Shown here: piece after piece, positions 20,633 through 28,332 of the stretch | How the letters are laid out: every line of letters starts with the position of its first letter | Numbering within the stretch: position 1 is the first letter of the stretch | From: Alicyclobacillaceae bacterium I2511 | GTDB taxonomy: Bacteria; Bacillota; Bacilli; Alicyclobacillales; Alicyclobacillaceae | Direction of reading: 5' to 3' | Assembly (NCBI GenBank): GCA_003584005.1 | Contig: QXHL01000030.1 | Span: 1-33,325 of the forward strand | DNA: 33,325 nucleotides | Position numbers and translations under genes: made by a program | Notes under the pieces: generated by a model | Seen by the model: only the letters and a program-made list of their open reading frames with translations | The model's database searches: none | What the model was told of the DNA's origin: nothing

Positions 20633-20648
20633 TGTGATGAAAGTCACA
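20633..20648 (-). promoter_or_regulatory. Fnr/Crp-type binding site before the ABC-qNor unit
   Basis: TGTGA-CTTTCA-TCACA on the minus strand is a perfect match to the TGTGA-N6-TCACA consensus of Bacillus Fnr and the wider Crp/Fnr family. It is 120 bases upstream of the ATPase start. The expected -10 for a site centred at -41.5 would fall at 20612-20607 (TAGTCT), which is poor. A better -10, TATAGT at 20628-20623, would put the site between the -35 and -10, a repressing position. The mode of action is therefore open. Confidence 0.7.
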
Positions 20649-20757
20649 GTTAAAGTAAGAAAATACGGGGGGATTATGACAGTACCAATTTTCGTGGAGC
20701 CAGGAAAGCTATTCCACACAAACCCGTTTTTTTCGCATGGTTTAGCCAAATTAGAGT

Positions 20758-21240
20758 TTACGCCTCGGAAGCTGGTTTCTCAGATCGTTTGCGTTCATAC
20801 TCTTTCTGATTCTCGGTCTGGGGAATTGCGCGGTCTGGGTGTAAACGTTCATACTCCAGTTCGTTATGATATAACCAGTGCATATCCAAGTAAAAGTCAT
20901 CCCGATTATAACTTGCGAGTTCAAATTTGTCTGACATCAGGATGGCTTCCGTTGGGCAAACCTCCGTACATAGATTGCAAAGAATACAAATATCATAATT
21001 AATATCATAGGTTTCTATTCTTAATTTTCTTTTTTCATCACGACTCCCCGATAAGGAAATACAGTCTGTCGGACAAATTCGGGCACATTGGTTGCATACG
21101 GTACACAACTCTGGAATAAACCGATGCACACCTCGAAACCGTTCCGGATAACTAATTTCTTGTTCCGGGTACATCAGCGTGACTTTCTTTTTTGGTAACT
21201 GGCGGATGGTTACAGCCATCCCTTTTAACAATCCAAACAT
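20758..21240 (-). CDS. NuoI-like ferredoxin with two [4Fe-4S] motifs
   Basis: The 160-residue protein carries two complete CxxCxxCxxxCP motifs, CTVCNQCARICP and CILCNLCTEVCP, separated by about 30 residues. The preceding YPERFRGVHRF matches the 'RFRG' signature of NuoI, the 8-Fe subunit of complex I. No other complex I gene is adjacent, so it may be a stand-alone electron carrier or a remnant of a dispersed complex. ATG 21240 follows GGGGGTG. It lies 54 bases after the FixX-like gene on the same strand. Confidence 0.87.
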   Translation of the reverse strand: MFGLLKGMAVTIRQLPKKKVTLMYPEQEISYPERFRGVHRFIPELCTVCNQCARICPTDCISLSGSRDEKRKLRIETYDINYDICILCNLCTEVCPTEAILMSDKFELASYNRDDFYLDMHWLYHNELEYERLHPDRAIPQTENQKEYERKRSEKPASEA

Positions 21241-21294
21241 CAGCTCACCCCCTATACACTTTTTACTTCAGCACTCTTATAGGCTATAGAATGA

Positions 21295-21579
21295 TTAACC
21301 TAACTTATAGGAAATCCCATATCCACCGGTGGGGTATTCCCATTCGATATTATAATAGGGACAAGCTAAACGACAGGTTCCACACTCCACACAGTTTTCA
21401 TAAGCCACAGAAGTCATTTTTAAATCTTCGTGCCACAGATAAACATCTGATGGACAGAAGTAATTACAATTTTTTAATTCGCAATGATCACACACCACCT
21501 GATCCGTTATTCTAAGGTGAGGTAACTCTGCCGCCTTGTAGCGAATTGTGTACAGTCGTTCTTCAATACTTGCATTCAT
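21295..21579 (-). CDS. fixX: FixX-like ferredoxin
   Basis: The 94-residue protein matches FixX-type ferredoxins: CDHCELKNCNYFCPSDVY, then CVECGTCRLACPYYNIEW and a C-terminal GGYGISYKLG. FixX proteins partner the electron-transfer flavoprotein:quinone oxidoreductase FixC. The partner genes fixA, fixB and fixC are not in the window. A GGGAGGTT ribosome site precedes the start at slightly long spacing. It forms a pair with the NuoI-like gene. Confidence 0.87.
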   Translation of the reverse strand: MNASIEERLYTIRYKAAELPHLRITDQVVCDHCELKNCNYFCPSDVYLWHEDLKMTSVAYENCVECGTCRLACPYYNIEWEYPTGGYGISYKLG

Positions 21580-21718
21580 CGATGGTTCAACCTCCCTATT
21601 TTAGGTCAGGACGTTAAAAACTCATTTTTTGTGTGCAACATCGAACCGTATTTTGGAATCACTCCACACAAAATATTTACCTAACAACAGTAAAAATTTT
21701 AACGATATACTAGAATCC

Positions 21719-21755
21719 GCCCGATAAAATAAGTGGAACTACTTTTTTATCGGGC
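21719..21755. repeat. Long AT-rich hairpin between two ferredoxin genes
   Basis: GCCCGATAAAATAAGT and ACTTTTTTATCGGGC pair over 15 bases with one bulged T and a six-base loop. It lies in the 302-base gap between the seven-iron ferredoxin and the FixX-like gene. No T-run follows on the minus strand, so it may be a weak terminator, a processing site or an RNA stabiliser. The rest of the gap (21580-21881) holds no gene that I can support. Confidence 0.8.
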
Positions 21756-21881
21756 GTGCTAGAACAAGTTTTACCGTGTCTCTCGAATCATACGTTAAAT
21801 ATCCTTTGCGACTCCGGCCAATACCTAAACTTAAGTTTCAGCTAACTTTTGTACAAGACAAATGCTTCGCGTCGAAAAAAA

Positions 21882-22118
21882 CTACTTGTTATAAAAGTCC
21901 TTATTGATCTGAATCCACTTTTGTTCTGTGTCAGGAACAAAATCATCCTGAAAAATTGCCGCCACTGGACAAACCGGCTCACACGCACCGCAATCAATAC
22001 ACGTATTGGGGTCAATGAGAAAGGTCTCTCCAGCATCATGAATGGCGTCAACAGGGCACACTTCCACACAATCTGCAGCTTTTTCATCAATACATGGGGA
22101 CGTAATTACAAATGCCAT
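21882..22118 (-). CDS. Seven-iron ferredoxin ([3Fe-4S][4Fe-4S])
   Basis: The 78-residue protein follows the Bacillus/Thermus seven-iron ferredoxin pattern. The first motif, CIDEKAADCVEVCP, lacks the second cysteine of a full [4Fe-4S] set, as for a [3Fe-4S] cluster. The second, CIDCGACEPVCP, is complete. The N-terminal MAFVITSPC and the aromatic/acidic tail are also typical. It is a soluble low-potential electron carrier. The start follows GGGAGTGA. It lies upstream of the FixX-like and NuoI-like genes. Confidence 0.92.
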   Translation of the reverse strand: MAFVITSPCIDEKAADCVEVCPVDAIHDAGETFLIDPNTCIDCGACEPVCPVAAIFQDDFVPDTEQKWIQINKDFYNK

Positions 22119-22202
22119 AACACTTCACTCCCAAATTTATTAAATTTTTTGATACCGTTTATGAAAGGCAAAAATTAGGAACCAAAAGATACACTTTACT
22201 GT

Positions 22203-22511
22203 TTAAGAAATGCCCCGCGCTTGATATCGAACGACAAGATCCTCATGAAAATAGCCTTGTTCCGAAGGCTGTGGTTTCCTAACTTTCATAACCATTTCTG
22301 CATTCTTCCACACTTCGGCTGCAGTAGATACAAGCTGCGCTTTTGCCGCTAAATACTCTTCATCTGCAAACCCCCGTCCAAGCCCTGCTCCTGACTCCAT
22401 TACGAGTGTGTGCCCCACTTTTACAAGTGCCTCCACCCCAGCAGGTGATACTGGAACACGGACCTCGTTGTTCATTACTTCTTTTGGGATCCCAATTTTC
22501 ATAATTTTCAT
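22203..22511 (-). pseudogene. ald: Truncated alanine dehydrogenase (N-terminal fragment)
   Basis: The 102-residue reading frame reproduces the N-terminus of alanine dehydrogenase: MKIGIPKEVMNNEVRVPVSP, then GHTLVMESGAGLGRGFADEEY and VMKVRKPQPSEQGYF. After HEDLV the family sequence stops and an unrelated tail leads to TAA. The intact enzyme has about 370 residues with a NAD-binding domain, which is missing here; the next gene is a ferredoxin. The GGAGGG site is intact, so a short protein could still be made, but it cannot be a working dehydrogenase. This is probably a deletion remnant. Confidence 0.85.
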
Positions 22512-22784
22512 CCAGTTTCCCTCCTACTTGTGAACCTATGCATTGCAACTACACAAAAAATTGTGATATAGAGTCTTAAAAAATGCCAAGTTTTATTTAA
22601 GTATTGCCTTGTACAGCCATATTATAAATCAATTTTTCGATAACACTTCATTCCCAACAAATTTTATGCAAATATTTAAGCCACTGAATGGGCAGTATTC
22701 GTTACAAGACACATTTTGAAATTATGGAAGCGTTACGAAAATCAATCTGCACACACCAACAAAGCAATTTGACTGGGGATGACA
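22512..22784. other. Gap with no recognisable gene
   Basis: This A+T-rich stretch between the alanine dehydrogenase fragment and the hydrolase remnant has no open frame that resembles a protein on either strand. A short inverted repeat CACAA-AAAA-TTGTG occurs near 22550-22565 without a clear role. Confidence 0.4.
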
Positions 22785-22922
22785 TTACGCAAAATTAGAC
22801 ATAACCTGTTTGTTATGACTAAACCCACTTCCGGCTAACTCTGTACCTATACTTTTGGCAGGATCATTTAACCCATAAATTTCATGAAACACTAAGAGGG
22901 TCGAAGCAATTCCATCCCGATG
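22785..22922 (-). pseudogene. Dienelactone hydrolase-like remnant
   Basis: Directly after the fumarylacetoacetase-family stop, and in the same frame, about 45 codons read GIASTLLVFHEIYGLNDPAK followed by SIGTELAGSGF and then TAA. The HE-x-x-GLN motif followed by 'LA-x-x-GF' is the pattern of the first strand and helix in dienelactone hydrolases, which are about 230 residues long. There is no start codon and the catalytic nucleophile region is missing, so it is a fragment. The match rests on one motif. Confidence 0.45.
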
Positions 22923-23606
22923 TTACCTGTTTTTAAAATCCACAGTCACTGAAAACTCACCTATTTTCTCTATTTGTATCTGGATTTTATCACCGGCTGT
23001 AATGAGTCCCGCTCCCTCCGGAGTTCCAGTTGTTAGAATGTCTCCTGGATTAGGGTCATCGCACTCGAGACCACCTCAAGAAAACGATAGCAGTCATAAA
23101 CCATATTACTGGTATTAGATGATTTGCTAATTATTACATTCGTCCAGAGTCGAATTTGAACATCGTTCGGATTGCCAAACTCGTCGGACGTCACAATCCA
23201 GGGACCAATGGGTGTGAATGTATCAAAGGATTTTCGATAGGATCGCTCTTCTTTCCCTTGCACGGTGATGTCCATCAATGCCAGGTATCCAAATATATAT
23301 TGAGAGGCCTCGGATGCTGGTACATTTTTTGCGGTTTTACCCACGACATAGGCTAACTCTGCTTCGTGATGGATGGGGCGATTCTGAAATGGAAGCCGCA
23401 CCATTTCGTTTGGTCCAATAATCGAAGAAGGGGCTTTAAGAAAAAAAAACAATTCTTCCACTGTCGAGTCTATTCTCATTTCCTGTTGATGCAGCTTGTA
23501 GTTTTCTGCCGCAGCCACGATTTTACTTAGTTGTAAAACTGGGAGTCTCTGCCGCCTGTTGGACAACATCCCCCAACCGGTTATTCTGAAAGATTGCCAC
23601 TTTCAT
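22923..23606 (-). pseudogene. Fumarylacetoacetate hydrolase-family gene with two frameshifts
   Basis: Three reading frames join to one FAH-family protein. The start MKVAIFQNNRLGDVV (23606) is in one frame. The body (KIVAAAENYKLHQQEM, FFFLKAPSSIIGP, HHEAELAYVVGKTAKNVPAS) is in a second frame. The end (NPGDILTTGTPEGAGLITAG) returns to the first frame and ends with TAA at 22925. One shift lies near 23550 and the second near 23050, where ATGACCCTAATCCAGGA appears to lack one A. The shifts compensate. Related enzymes hydrolyse or isomerise aromatic ring-cleavage products. Either the gene is inactive or the sequence holds two errors. Confidence 0.8.
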
Positions 23607-23649
23607 TTGCTCACGCTCTTTACAGCAAATATACCCTGCTCAGTCAGCC

Positions 23650-24021
23650 CTATATCAGTTGCACAGCCTCACGGATATGCAATATCATGACTGCCCTGGC
23701 CCATGAAAAGTTTAATTTTACCTGTTCAAATTGTGCACCTGAATTTTCAAATTTTGCTGTTCCTTTCAACAAAAAACCTGCACCGTTTCCGTGCATCCCC
23801 TGCACACCTTTGGCAGCAATGAGCAGTTGTACCCCACTGCCCTGTTTGATATTCAGTTCTGTTTGAAATAAGGACCCGGCAGGAATTAGCAGTTCGTCGT
23901 TCTCATTTAATTGAATATAGCTGTTCCAAGTGGCCACCATGTGGGGACCATCACTCCCCATTGTGACAAAACTTGCAGGGCCTTCTTGTGTTAAAATCCT
24001 TTGAATTGTATTGTTCAGCAT
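23650..24021 (-). CDS. Pyridoxamine 5'-phosphate oxidase-like (FMN split-barrel) protein
   Basis: The 123-residue soluble protein has the split-barrel layout, with an N-terminal helix, the GPASFVTMGSDGPHMVATWN strand pair and a middle 'LLIPAGSLFQTELNIKQ' stretch. Such proteins usually bind FMN, F420 or heme and act as small oxidoreductases; the ligand here cannot be told. ATG 24021 is used because GGAGGG lies eight bases upstream. The decayed FAH gene begins 43 bases after its stop, so they were probably an operon. Confidence 0.7.
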   Translation of the reverse strand: MLNNTIQRILTQEGPASFVTMGSDGPHMVATWNSYIQLNENDELLIPAGSLFQTELNIKQGSGVQLLIAAKGVQGMHGNGAGFLLKGTAKFENSGAQFEQVKLNFSWARAVMILHIREAVQLI

Positions 24022-24061
24022 CCGTATACCCTCCATTGAAACGATTTTTCCATGAACACAA

Positions 24062-24124
24062 TTAACCCACTAAGCATTTTGTTCCCCTGCAGCCTTCACA
24101 CAGGGCACCCCAATTTTCATCCAT
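24062..24124 (-). CDS. Possible 20-residue cysteine-rich peptide or ald remnant
   Basis: After a good AAAGGGGAG site, ATG opens MDENWGALCEGCRGTKCLVG and a stop; three cysteines in 8 residues are notable. A second ATG four bases on, in another frame, gives MKIGVP, which repeats the opening of the alanine dehydrogenase fragment at 22511. The segment may therefore be a peptide gene, a leader, or debris related to ald. Confidence 0.25.
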   Translation of the reverse strand: MDENWGALCEGCRGTKCLVG

Positions 24125-24209
24125 TTTCTCTCCCCTTTGGATGCACTTGAATTCTTACTACACAGCGTATCCTCTGGTATAAACCAAGGCAGTATGACAG
24201 GTGTATCAC

Positions 24210-24722
24210 TTACTCGAACGGATGATCTTCTTCTTCAGTTGTGTCTTTAAGATTAGATTTTGTAAGAGCAAACAATGCCTCCTCTTCTGTTTGAGAGTGC
24301 AGTCGATTCAACTGTAATAAAGTGATGAATCGGTCCAGCAACGTTTCTTGCCAGCGTCGTTCATTCATAAGCCCCTCAATTTCGTCGATAAGTTCCCCCA
24401 TTAATTGGTGGTCTCTTTTCAGTTCAACGAGTTGGCTCGCCAACCCCGGGTCTTTCTCCTGCAACTCCAAATACCATCCTTGTTCCTCCGCCGTTGCATG
24501 TGCAAGTACCCGCGACTTCCAATGTTCCAAAAGAACTTCCGCCACCGCCACAGCTCTTAACTCGTTTTCCTGACGATCCATTTGACGAAGCAAAAAAGTA
24601 ATGCTCTCCGCCTCACGTAGTGACGCTTCATGAATGTCGTGATGAGAATTGCGTTGTTTTAGAGCGGGTCCTGCTTTGTAAAACGTATTTTCCTGATTAT
24701 CATCGCCATTTTTCCTCATCAT
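24210..24722 (-). CDS. Hemerythrin-like (HHE) iron-binding protein
   Basis: The 170-residue all-helical protein carries histidine/glutamate motifs of the HHE family: LLEHWKSRVLAHATAEEQ (His67, His75, Glu79/80), KRDHQLMGELIDEIEGLM (His105) and LHSQTEEEALF (His142, Glu146/147). These could hold a di-iron site that binds O2 or NO. ATG 24722 or the adjacent ATG 24719 follows GAGAGGTG; a longer frame to 24806 would overlap the nirK end and has no such site. It starts 37 bases after nirK, so a role in NO or nitrite stress is a fair inference. Confidence 0.7.
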   Translation of the reverse strand: MMRKNGDDNQENTFYKAGPALKQRNSHHDIHEASLREAESITFLLRQMDRQENELRAVAVAEVLLEHWKSRVLAHATAEEQGWYLELQEKDPGLASQLVELKRDHQLMGELIDEIEGLMNERRWQETLLDRFITLLQLNRLHSQTEEEALFALTKSNLKDTTEEEDHPFE

Positions 24723-24759
24723 GGACACCTCTCTCTCAAAATAAAAGTTCTCTTTGTCA

Positions 24760-25797
24760 TTAATTAGTGACATCAAATTTGCCAACAGCACCCTTGCCAT
24801 AGGCATTCATGGCGTGCGACAAAAATGGGTAAAGGCCCGGTTGCGGAAACTGCAGGTGCACGAGCATTCCGTCCCCAGGTGCCACGGTATAGGTTTGCAC
24901 GTCATACAGGTTGTTTTGCGGATTGCCTGAGGCGTTCACATCACGCAAAATGGTACCCACCACGTGGAAAGCGGAAAACTCATCCGGTCCAGCATTGACA
25001 AAAGCCACGGTGACGGGTTCATTCACTTTGACTGGCAGCGGGTGGTCCACATAACGATTGGCAAATCCATTGAAGGCCACGTAGTTGGGTTGATCACTTA
25101 AAACCGCCTGCAAATCATCGGGAGGATAGAATTCACTCTGAACGAGGGTATAAGTCGGGGGGGCCTGATTAGGCGGCGTCACCACCACTGCTCCGTACAT
25201 TCCTTGAGCGATGTGCAAGTCCATTGGCGGAGTAGCGCAGTGATACATGAATACACCAGGCAAACTGGCGACAAACGTGAGGGTTTTTGATTTTCCTGGC
25301 CAAACGTCCGAAAAGGCAAGATTTGGCGCAACTTGGGCCGCATGCAGGTCAATAGAGTGAGGCATATTGGGATCAAGGTTATGCAGGGTTATGGTAACAT
25401 GATCTCCCTGACGCAAATAAAGAACGGGTCCGGGCACAGTCCCGTCAAAAGTCCAGGCGGGAAAGTTGACCCCCGGCGCGATTTGCACGACCGTTTCTTC
25501 TGTGTACAGGTCCATCGACACATACTGTCCGTGGCGAATAAATTTCATGGGGTACGGTAACTGGTTCAATGGATTCATTGAGGCGGACGACGGCTGGCTT
25601 TCAGACGATCCAAAGGAATTTTGGCTCGTAGCAGCGTTGCCGGAATGCGTCGCAGATGGGGTGTCTGTGTGAATTGGAGTGCTTGGCAAACTCTGCTTTG
25701 TGTTGGGGGCGCACGCTGTCAAACTGGCGATACCTAGGACAACTGTCAGGGCAGCAAATGCACGAGACCCTTGTTTGAGATGGACTTTTGGGGGCAT
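24760..25797 (-). CDS. nirK: Copper-containing nitrite reductase, lipoprotein type
   Basis: The 345-residue protein has a lipoprotein signal peptide (ASLTAC, lipid cysteine at 29), a Ser/Thr-rich spacer to about residue 75, and two cupredoxin domains. All NirK ligands are visible: type 1 copper His147, Cys187, His195 and Met200 (FMYHCATPPMDLHIAQGMYG), type 2 copper His152, His186 and His328 (PFLSHAMNAYG), and the catalytic pair Asp150 and His278. It reduces nitrite to NO on the outer face of the membrane. The gene lies between a 12-helix membrane protein and a hemerythrin-like protein. The upstream AAGTAGGCG site is only moderate. Confidence 0.93.
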   Translation of the reverse strand: MPPKVHLKQGSRAFAALTVVLGIASLTACAPNTKQSLPSTPIHTDTPSATHSGNAATSQNSFGSSESQPSSASMNPLNQLPYPMKFIRHGQYVSMDLYTEETVVQIAPGVNFPAWTFDGTVPGPVLYLRQGDHVTITLHNLDPNMPHSIDLHAAQVAPNLAFSDVWPGKSKTLTFVASLPGVFMYHCATPPMDLHIAQGMYGAVVVTPPNQAPPTYTLVQSEFYPPDDLQAVLSDQPNYVAFNGFANRYVDHPLPVKVNEPVTVAFVNAGPDEFSAFHVVGTILRDVNASGNPQNNLYDVQTYTVAPGDGMLVHLQFPQPGLYPFLSHAMNAYGKGAVGKFDVTN

Positions 25798-25927
25798 GAA
25801 ATTCGCCTACTTTCGGTGATAAAGATGTCAACTACTCCTGCTTTCATTATGCTTAAAAGTGGGAGCCAGTAACTGACCTAACGAAATTGGCACCTGACTA
25901 ACTATTCATTACCGACAATCTGAGATC

Positions 25928-25969
25928 ACCATACCGCTTTCGCCAAAAAGGGATGTGCGCTATATCACT
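25928..25969 (-). promoter_or_regulatory. Candidate nirK promoter with Fnr-like box
   Basis: AGTGA-TATAGC-GCACA (25969-25954, minus) matches eight of ten bases of TGTGA-N6-TCACA. TATGGT at 25933-25928 would be a -10 that places the box centre near -41, the standard activating position for Fnr. The nirK start is 131 bases from the -10. Both elements are imperfect, but their spacing is right. Confidence 0.45.
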
Positions 25970-26029
25970 GGTCGGACGGGAGCCATATGCATTGCAGGAA
26001 TAGGAGAGATGGCATTTTCGACCGCTGCC

Positions 26030-27319
26030 CTATGAGTAGTTCGTGTTGCAATCCACAGGTCTCGTTCCCCCAATTGTCAGCACAAAGCGCAGCGCTACAA
26101 ATAACAGCATGCTGCCCAAAGTCATGCAAACGGCACTGACCCAGGACAACCACAAAAGCAACGGATGAATCCTGAGGTCTAGCAACCCCACGACACCAGC
26201 TATGACCCCCATGAAATAAAGGACCATCCCCCATTGAGCGATCCGCTTTGGCACCATGTCGTCTATGAGGGGGGCTGTTTTACGTTCTGGCCGTTTGCTG
26301 AAGCGATACTCGAACCAGAGAAACGGGACCATCTTTTGCATATAGGAATACATCAAAGCAATCAATCCGCCGAATGCAAATAGATAGGCCGAAGGATACA
26401 CCCAGAAAGTTGTGTGAAAAGCCGTCGCAATCACGATTCCGGCTTGGCCAAGGACAAGAAAAACCATGGCTAAACTTGCATCCCACATGGGTAAAACGAT
26501 GGTACGTTTTTTGTGCGCTCGGCCAATTGCAATCATATCGCGCACGTATAGCACCAAGCTGGTCAGGAGCAACACGCAGCTGACGCCTTGGACGACGCGC
26601 GAAAGCAGTTCGTCCGGCAACCAGTTTGACACAATCCACAGGGCCACTGCGACAAAATAAAGACTGCCACTGCGAATCAGAGATGTCTTGTAACCGTGAC
26701 TAATGATAAACATGGGGACCAATTTATAAGAAAATACAAGGACTAGTCCCCCCCAGAATGCAAATCCCCCCAGCAATACGTGCGTCAGTAAGAGGGGGAG
26801 ACTTATCTGTGATGGGAAAAATGCTTGAAATAATCCCACGAGAATGACCAACCCCATGGCAGACAGTGGGATGGATAGGGATTTGTGAACAGCTGTTTTG
26901 TTGCGTGCGTAAAAATAGCTGCGACCCAACAGCAGAAAGTACGCTACAGTATTGCAAAAAAGCAGTATACCGCCACTGCCGACGACAAAGAATTGCAGGC
27001 GCAAAAAACCAATAACCATGAGAATGATCGACAAAATGTGGATTGGAAGGTGCCAATACAGGACATGTCGTGGAATTGGCTGAGCCTGAAAAGCAATCGG
27101 CACAATTTGATAAAGCACGCCGAAAGCGATGGTCCACATAGAACCAAGCACAAGCAAATGAACTGTTGCAAGGGACAGTGCTAAAGAAATCGCTCCCTGT
27201 TGCCACGCTGGAAGTAAATCACCTGTCGCCAACAGGCCTGGCCATCCCAAGGCCAGGCCTGCGAGCAGATAATAGACAGTTGCGGATAATCGCTTTTTCG
27301 GAGAATTTATGAATTTCAT
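26030..27319 (-). CDS. Polytopic membrane protein, NnrS- or heme-copper-like
   Basis: The 429-residue protein has about 12 hydrophobic helices with spaced histidines: ATVHLLVLGSMWTIAFGVLY, YWHLPIHILSIILM, LLLTHVLLGGFAFWGG and ATAFHTTFWVYPSAY. This pattern is like NnrS and heme-copper oxidase-like proteins seen with denitrification genes, which bind heme and relieve NO stress in some bacteria. The exact family is not certain. ATG 27319 follows GGAGGGG; a GTG 13 codons upstream gives a longer frame with no site. It lies 39 bases after the split-barrel gene, and nirK follows. Confidence 0.6.
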   Translation of the reverse strand: MKFINSPKKRLSATVYYLLAGLALGWPGLLATGDLLPAWQQGAISLALSLATVHLLVLGSMWTIAFGVLYQIVPIAFQAQPIPRHVLYWHLPIHILSIILMVIGFLRLQFFVVGSGGILLFCNTVAYFLLLGRSYFYARNKTAVHKSLSIPLSAMGLVILVGLFQAFFPSQISLPLLLTHVLLGGFAFWGGLVLVFSYKLVPMFIISHGYKTSLIRSGSLYFVAVALWIVSNWLPDELLSRVVQGVSCVLLLTSLVLYVRDMIAIGRAHKKRTIVLPMWDASLAMVFLVLGQAGIVIATAFHTTFWVYPSAYLFAFGGLIALMYSYMQKMVPFLWFEYRFSKRPERKTAPLIDDMVPKRIAQWGMVLYFMGVIAGVVGLLDLRIHPLLLWLSWVSAVCMTLGSMLLFVALRFVLTIGGTRPVDCNTNYS

Positions 27320-27358
27320 CCCCCCATCCCCTCCACACTTAACGCAATATCCAACCAC

Positions 27359-27871
27359 TTAATGTCTGAGGCCTTCACTCCGTTTGCCTGTTAAAATTCC
27401 TAATTCGACTTCGTACAGCACAATCTTTTGTAGGGCAGGATATCCCGGTTCAAACGACCACTCGGGATTTCCGTATTTTTCGAGCAATCGATCAAAGAAC
27501 CAGATTTTTGTCTTCTCATCTTCCACAATCGTGGTGTCTCCATAAGCCACAACACTGGTATAAACCAAGGCCGAGTTACAGGCATATCGCTTGCCAGGTT
27601 GTAAAGGTCCCATTTCACTAATCTCCAGACAAATACGGGGCTCGCGCTTGACATTATCCAAAAATTGGCTCATTCGGATGGCCCCCGTATGTAAATACAA
27701 ATGATTGCCACCCTCGTACACATAAACGAGTGGAATCACATAGGGGCCCCCATCGTTACAAATGGTTGCGACGTGTGCCACTTGCCCGTGCTTTAGAAAC
27801 TCACGGGCATCCGCATCGAGCATTATTCTGTCGGGCCGTTGCACACTTCCTCGGTCAGGTGGGTTCATCAT
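27359..27871 (-). CDS. Pyridoxamine 5'-phosphate oxidase-like (FMN split-barrel) protein
   Basis: The 170-residue protein has the split-barrel pattern of the Pyridox_ox_2/NimA group: AREFLKHGQVAHVATICND, GGPYVIPLVYVYEGG and LYLHTGAIRMSQFLDNVKRE, with a C-terminal VLYEVELGILTGKRSEG. It likely binds FMN or heme. It is not closely similar to the other split-barrel protein at 23650. ATG-ATG follows AGAGGGAG. It sits between the DUF488 gene and the membrane protein in the run from nar to nir. Confidence 0.75.
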   Translation of the reverse strand: MMNPPDRGSVQRPDRIMLDADAREFLKHGQVAHVATICNDGGPYVIPLVYVYEGGNHLYLHTGAIRMSQFLDNVKREPRICLEISEMGPLQPGKRYACNSALVYTSVVAYGDTTIVEDEKTKIWFFDRLLEKYGNPEWSFEPGYPALQKIVLYEVELGILTGKRSEGLRH

Positions 27872-27928
27872 TAGACTCCCTCTTTTCTGTTGTGTTGTGA
27901 TATTTTGAATAAAAAGTCAGTCTGTAAT

Positions 27929-28288
27929 CTAATCCATTTTTTGTAGATAGTGCAATAACACCATGGCTTGGTTGTGGATTGGGTCCCGTGCCCCATACAC
28001 CAGGGTCAATGTCCCCTGGGAAGCCCAGTCTAAAAGTTGGGCCACTCCTGCCCGAGCCTCTTCACGAGTGGCCAACTCCACCACATAGAGTTGTGAAAAC
28101 TCCGCAAACCGGGCAGGATCATGGCCAAACCACTTGCGCAACGCTGCAGTCGGTGCCACCCCACGCAGCCAGCCCGTCAGTTGTGCCTGGTCTTTGGTCA
28201 CCCCTCGGGGCCACAGCCTATCCACCAAAACTCGGCGACCGTCGGCCGCTTCAGGTGGATCATAGACCCGCTTCACTTGCACCTGCAT
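27929..28288 (-). CDS. DUF488 family protein
   Basis: The 119-residue protein is a typical short DUF488 member: VKRVYDPPEAADGRRVLVDR, LWPRGVTKDQAQLTGWLRGV, LRKWFGHDP near the middle, and LTLVYGARDPIHNQAMVLL at the end. Function of the family is unsettled. ATG 28288 follows AAGGGGTG; an upstream extension has no such site. It starts 44 bases after narI, and is probably co-transcribed with the nitrate reductase genes. Confidence 0.88.
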   Translation of the reverse strand: MQVQVKRVYDPPEAADGRRVLVDRLWPRGVTKDQAQLTGWLRGVAPTAALRKWFGHDPARFAEFSQLYVVELATREEARAGVAQLLDWASQGTLTLVYGARDPIHNQAMVLLHYLQKMD

Positions 28289-28332
28289 GAAAACACCCCT
28301 TTTGCAACGGATTTCTATATGCGGGTCCCGTC

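Noticed and set aside
20613-21002. 129-residue plus-strand frame across the Fnr box and the NuoI-like gene
   Set aside because: Most of it is antisense to the clear two-cluster ferredoxin, and it has no family resemblance.
21849-22178. 109-residue plus-strand frame
   Set aside because: It is antisense to the seven-iron ferredoxin and has no translation signal.
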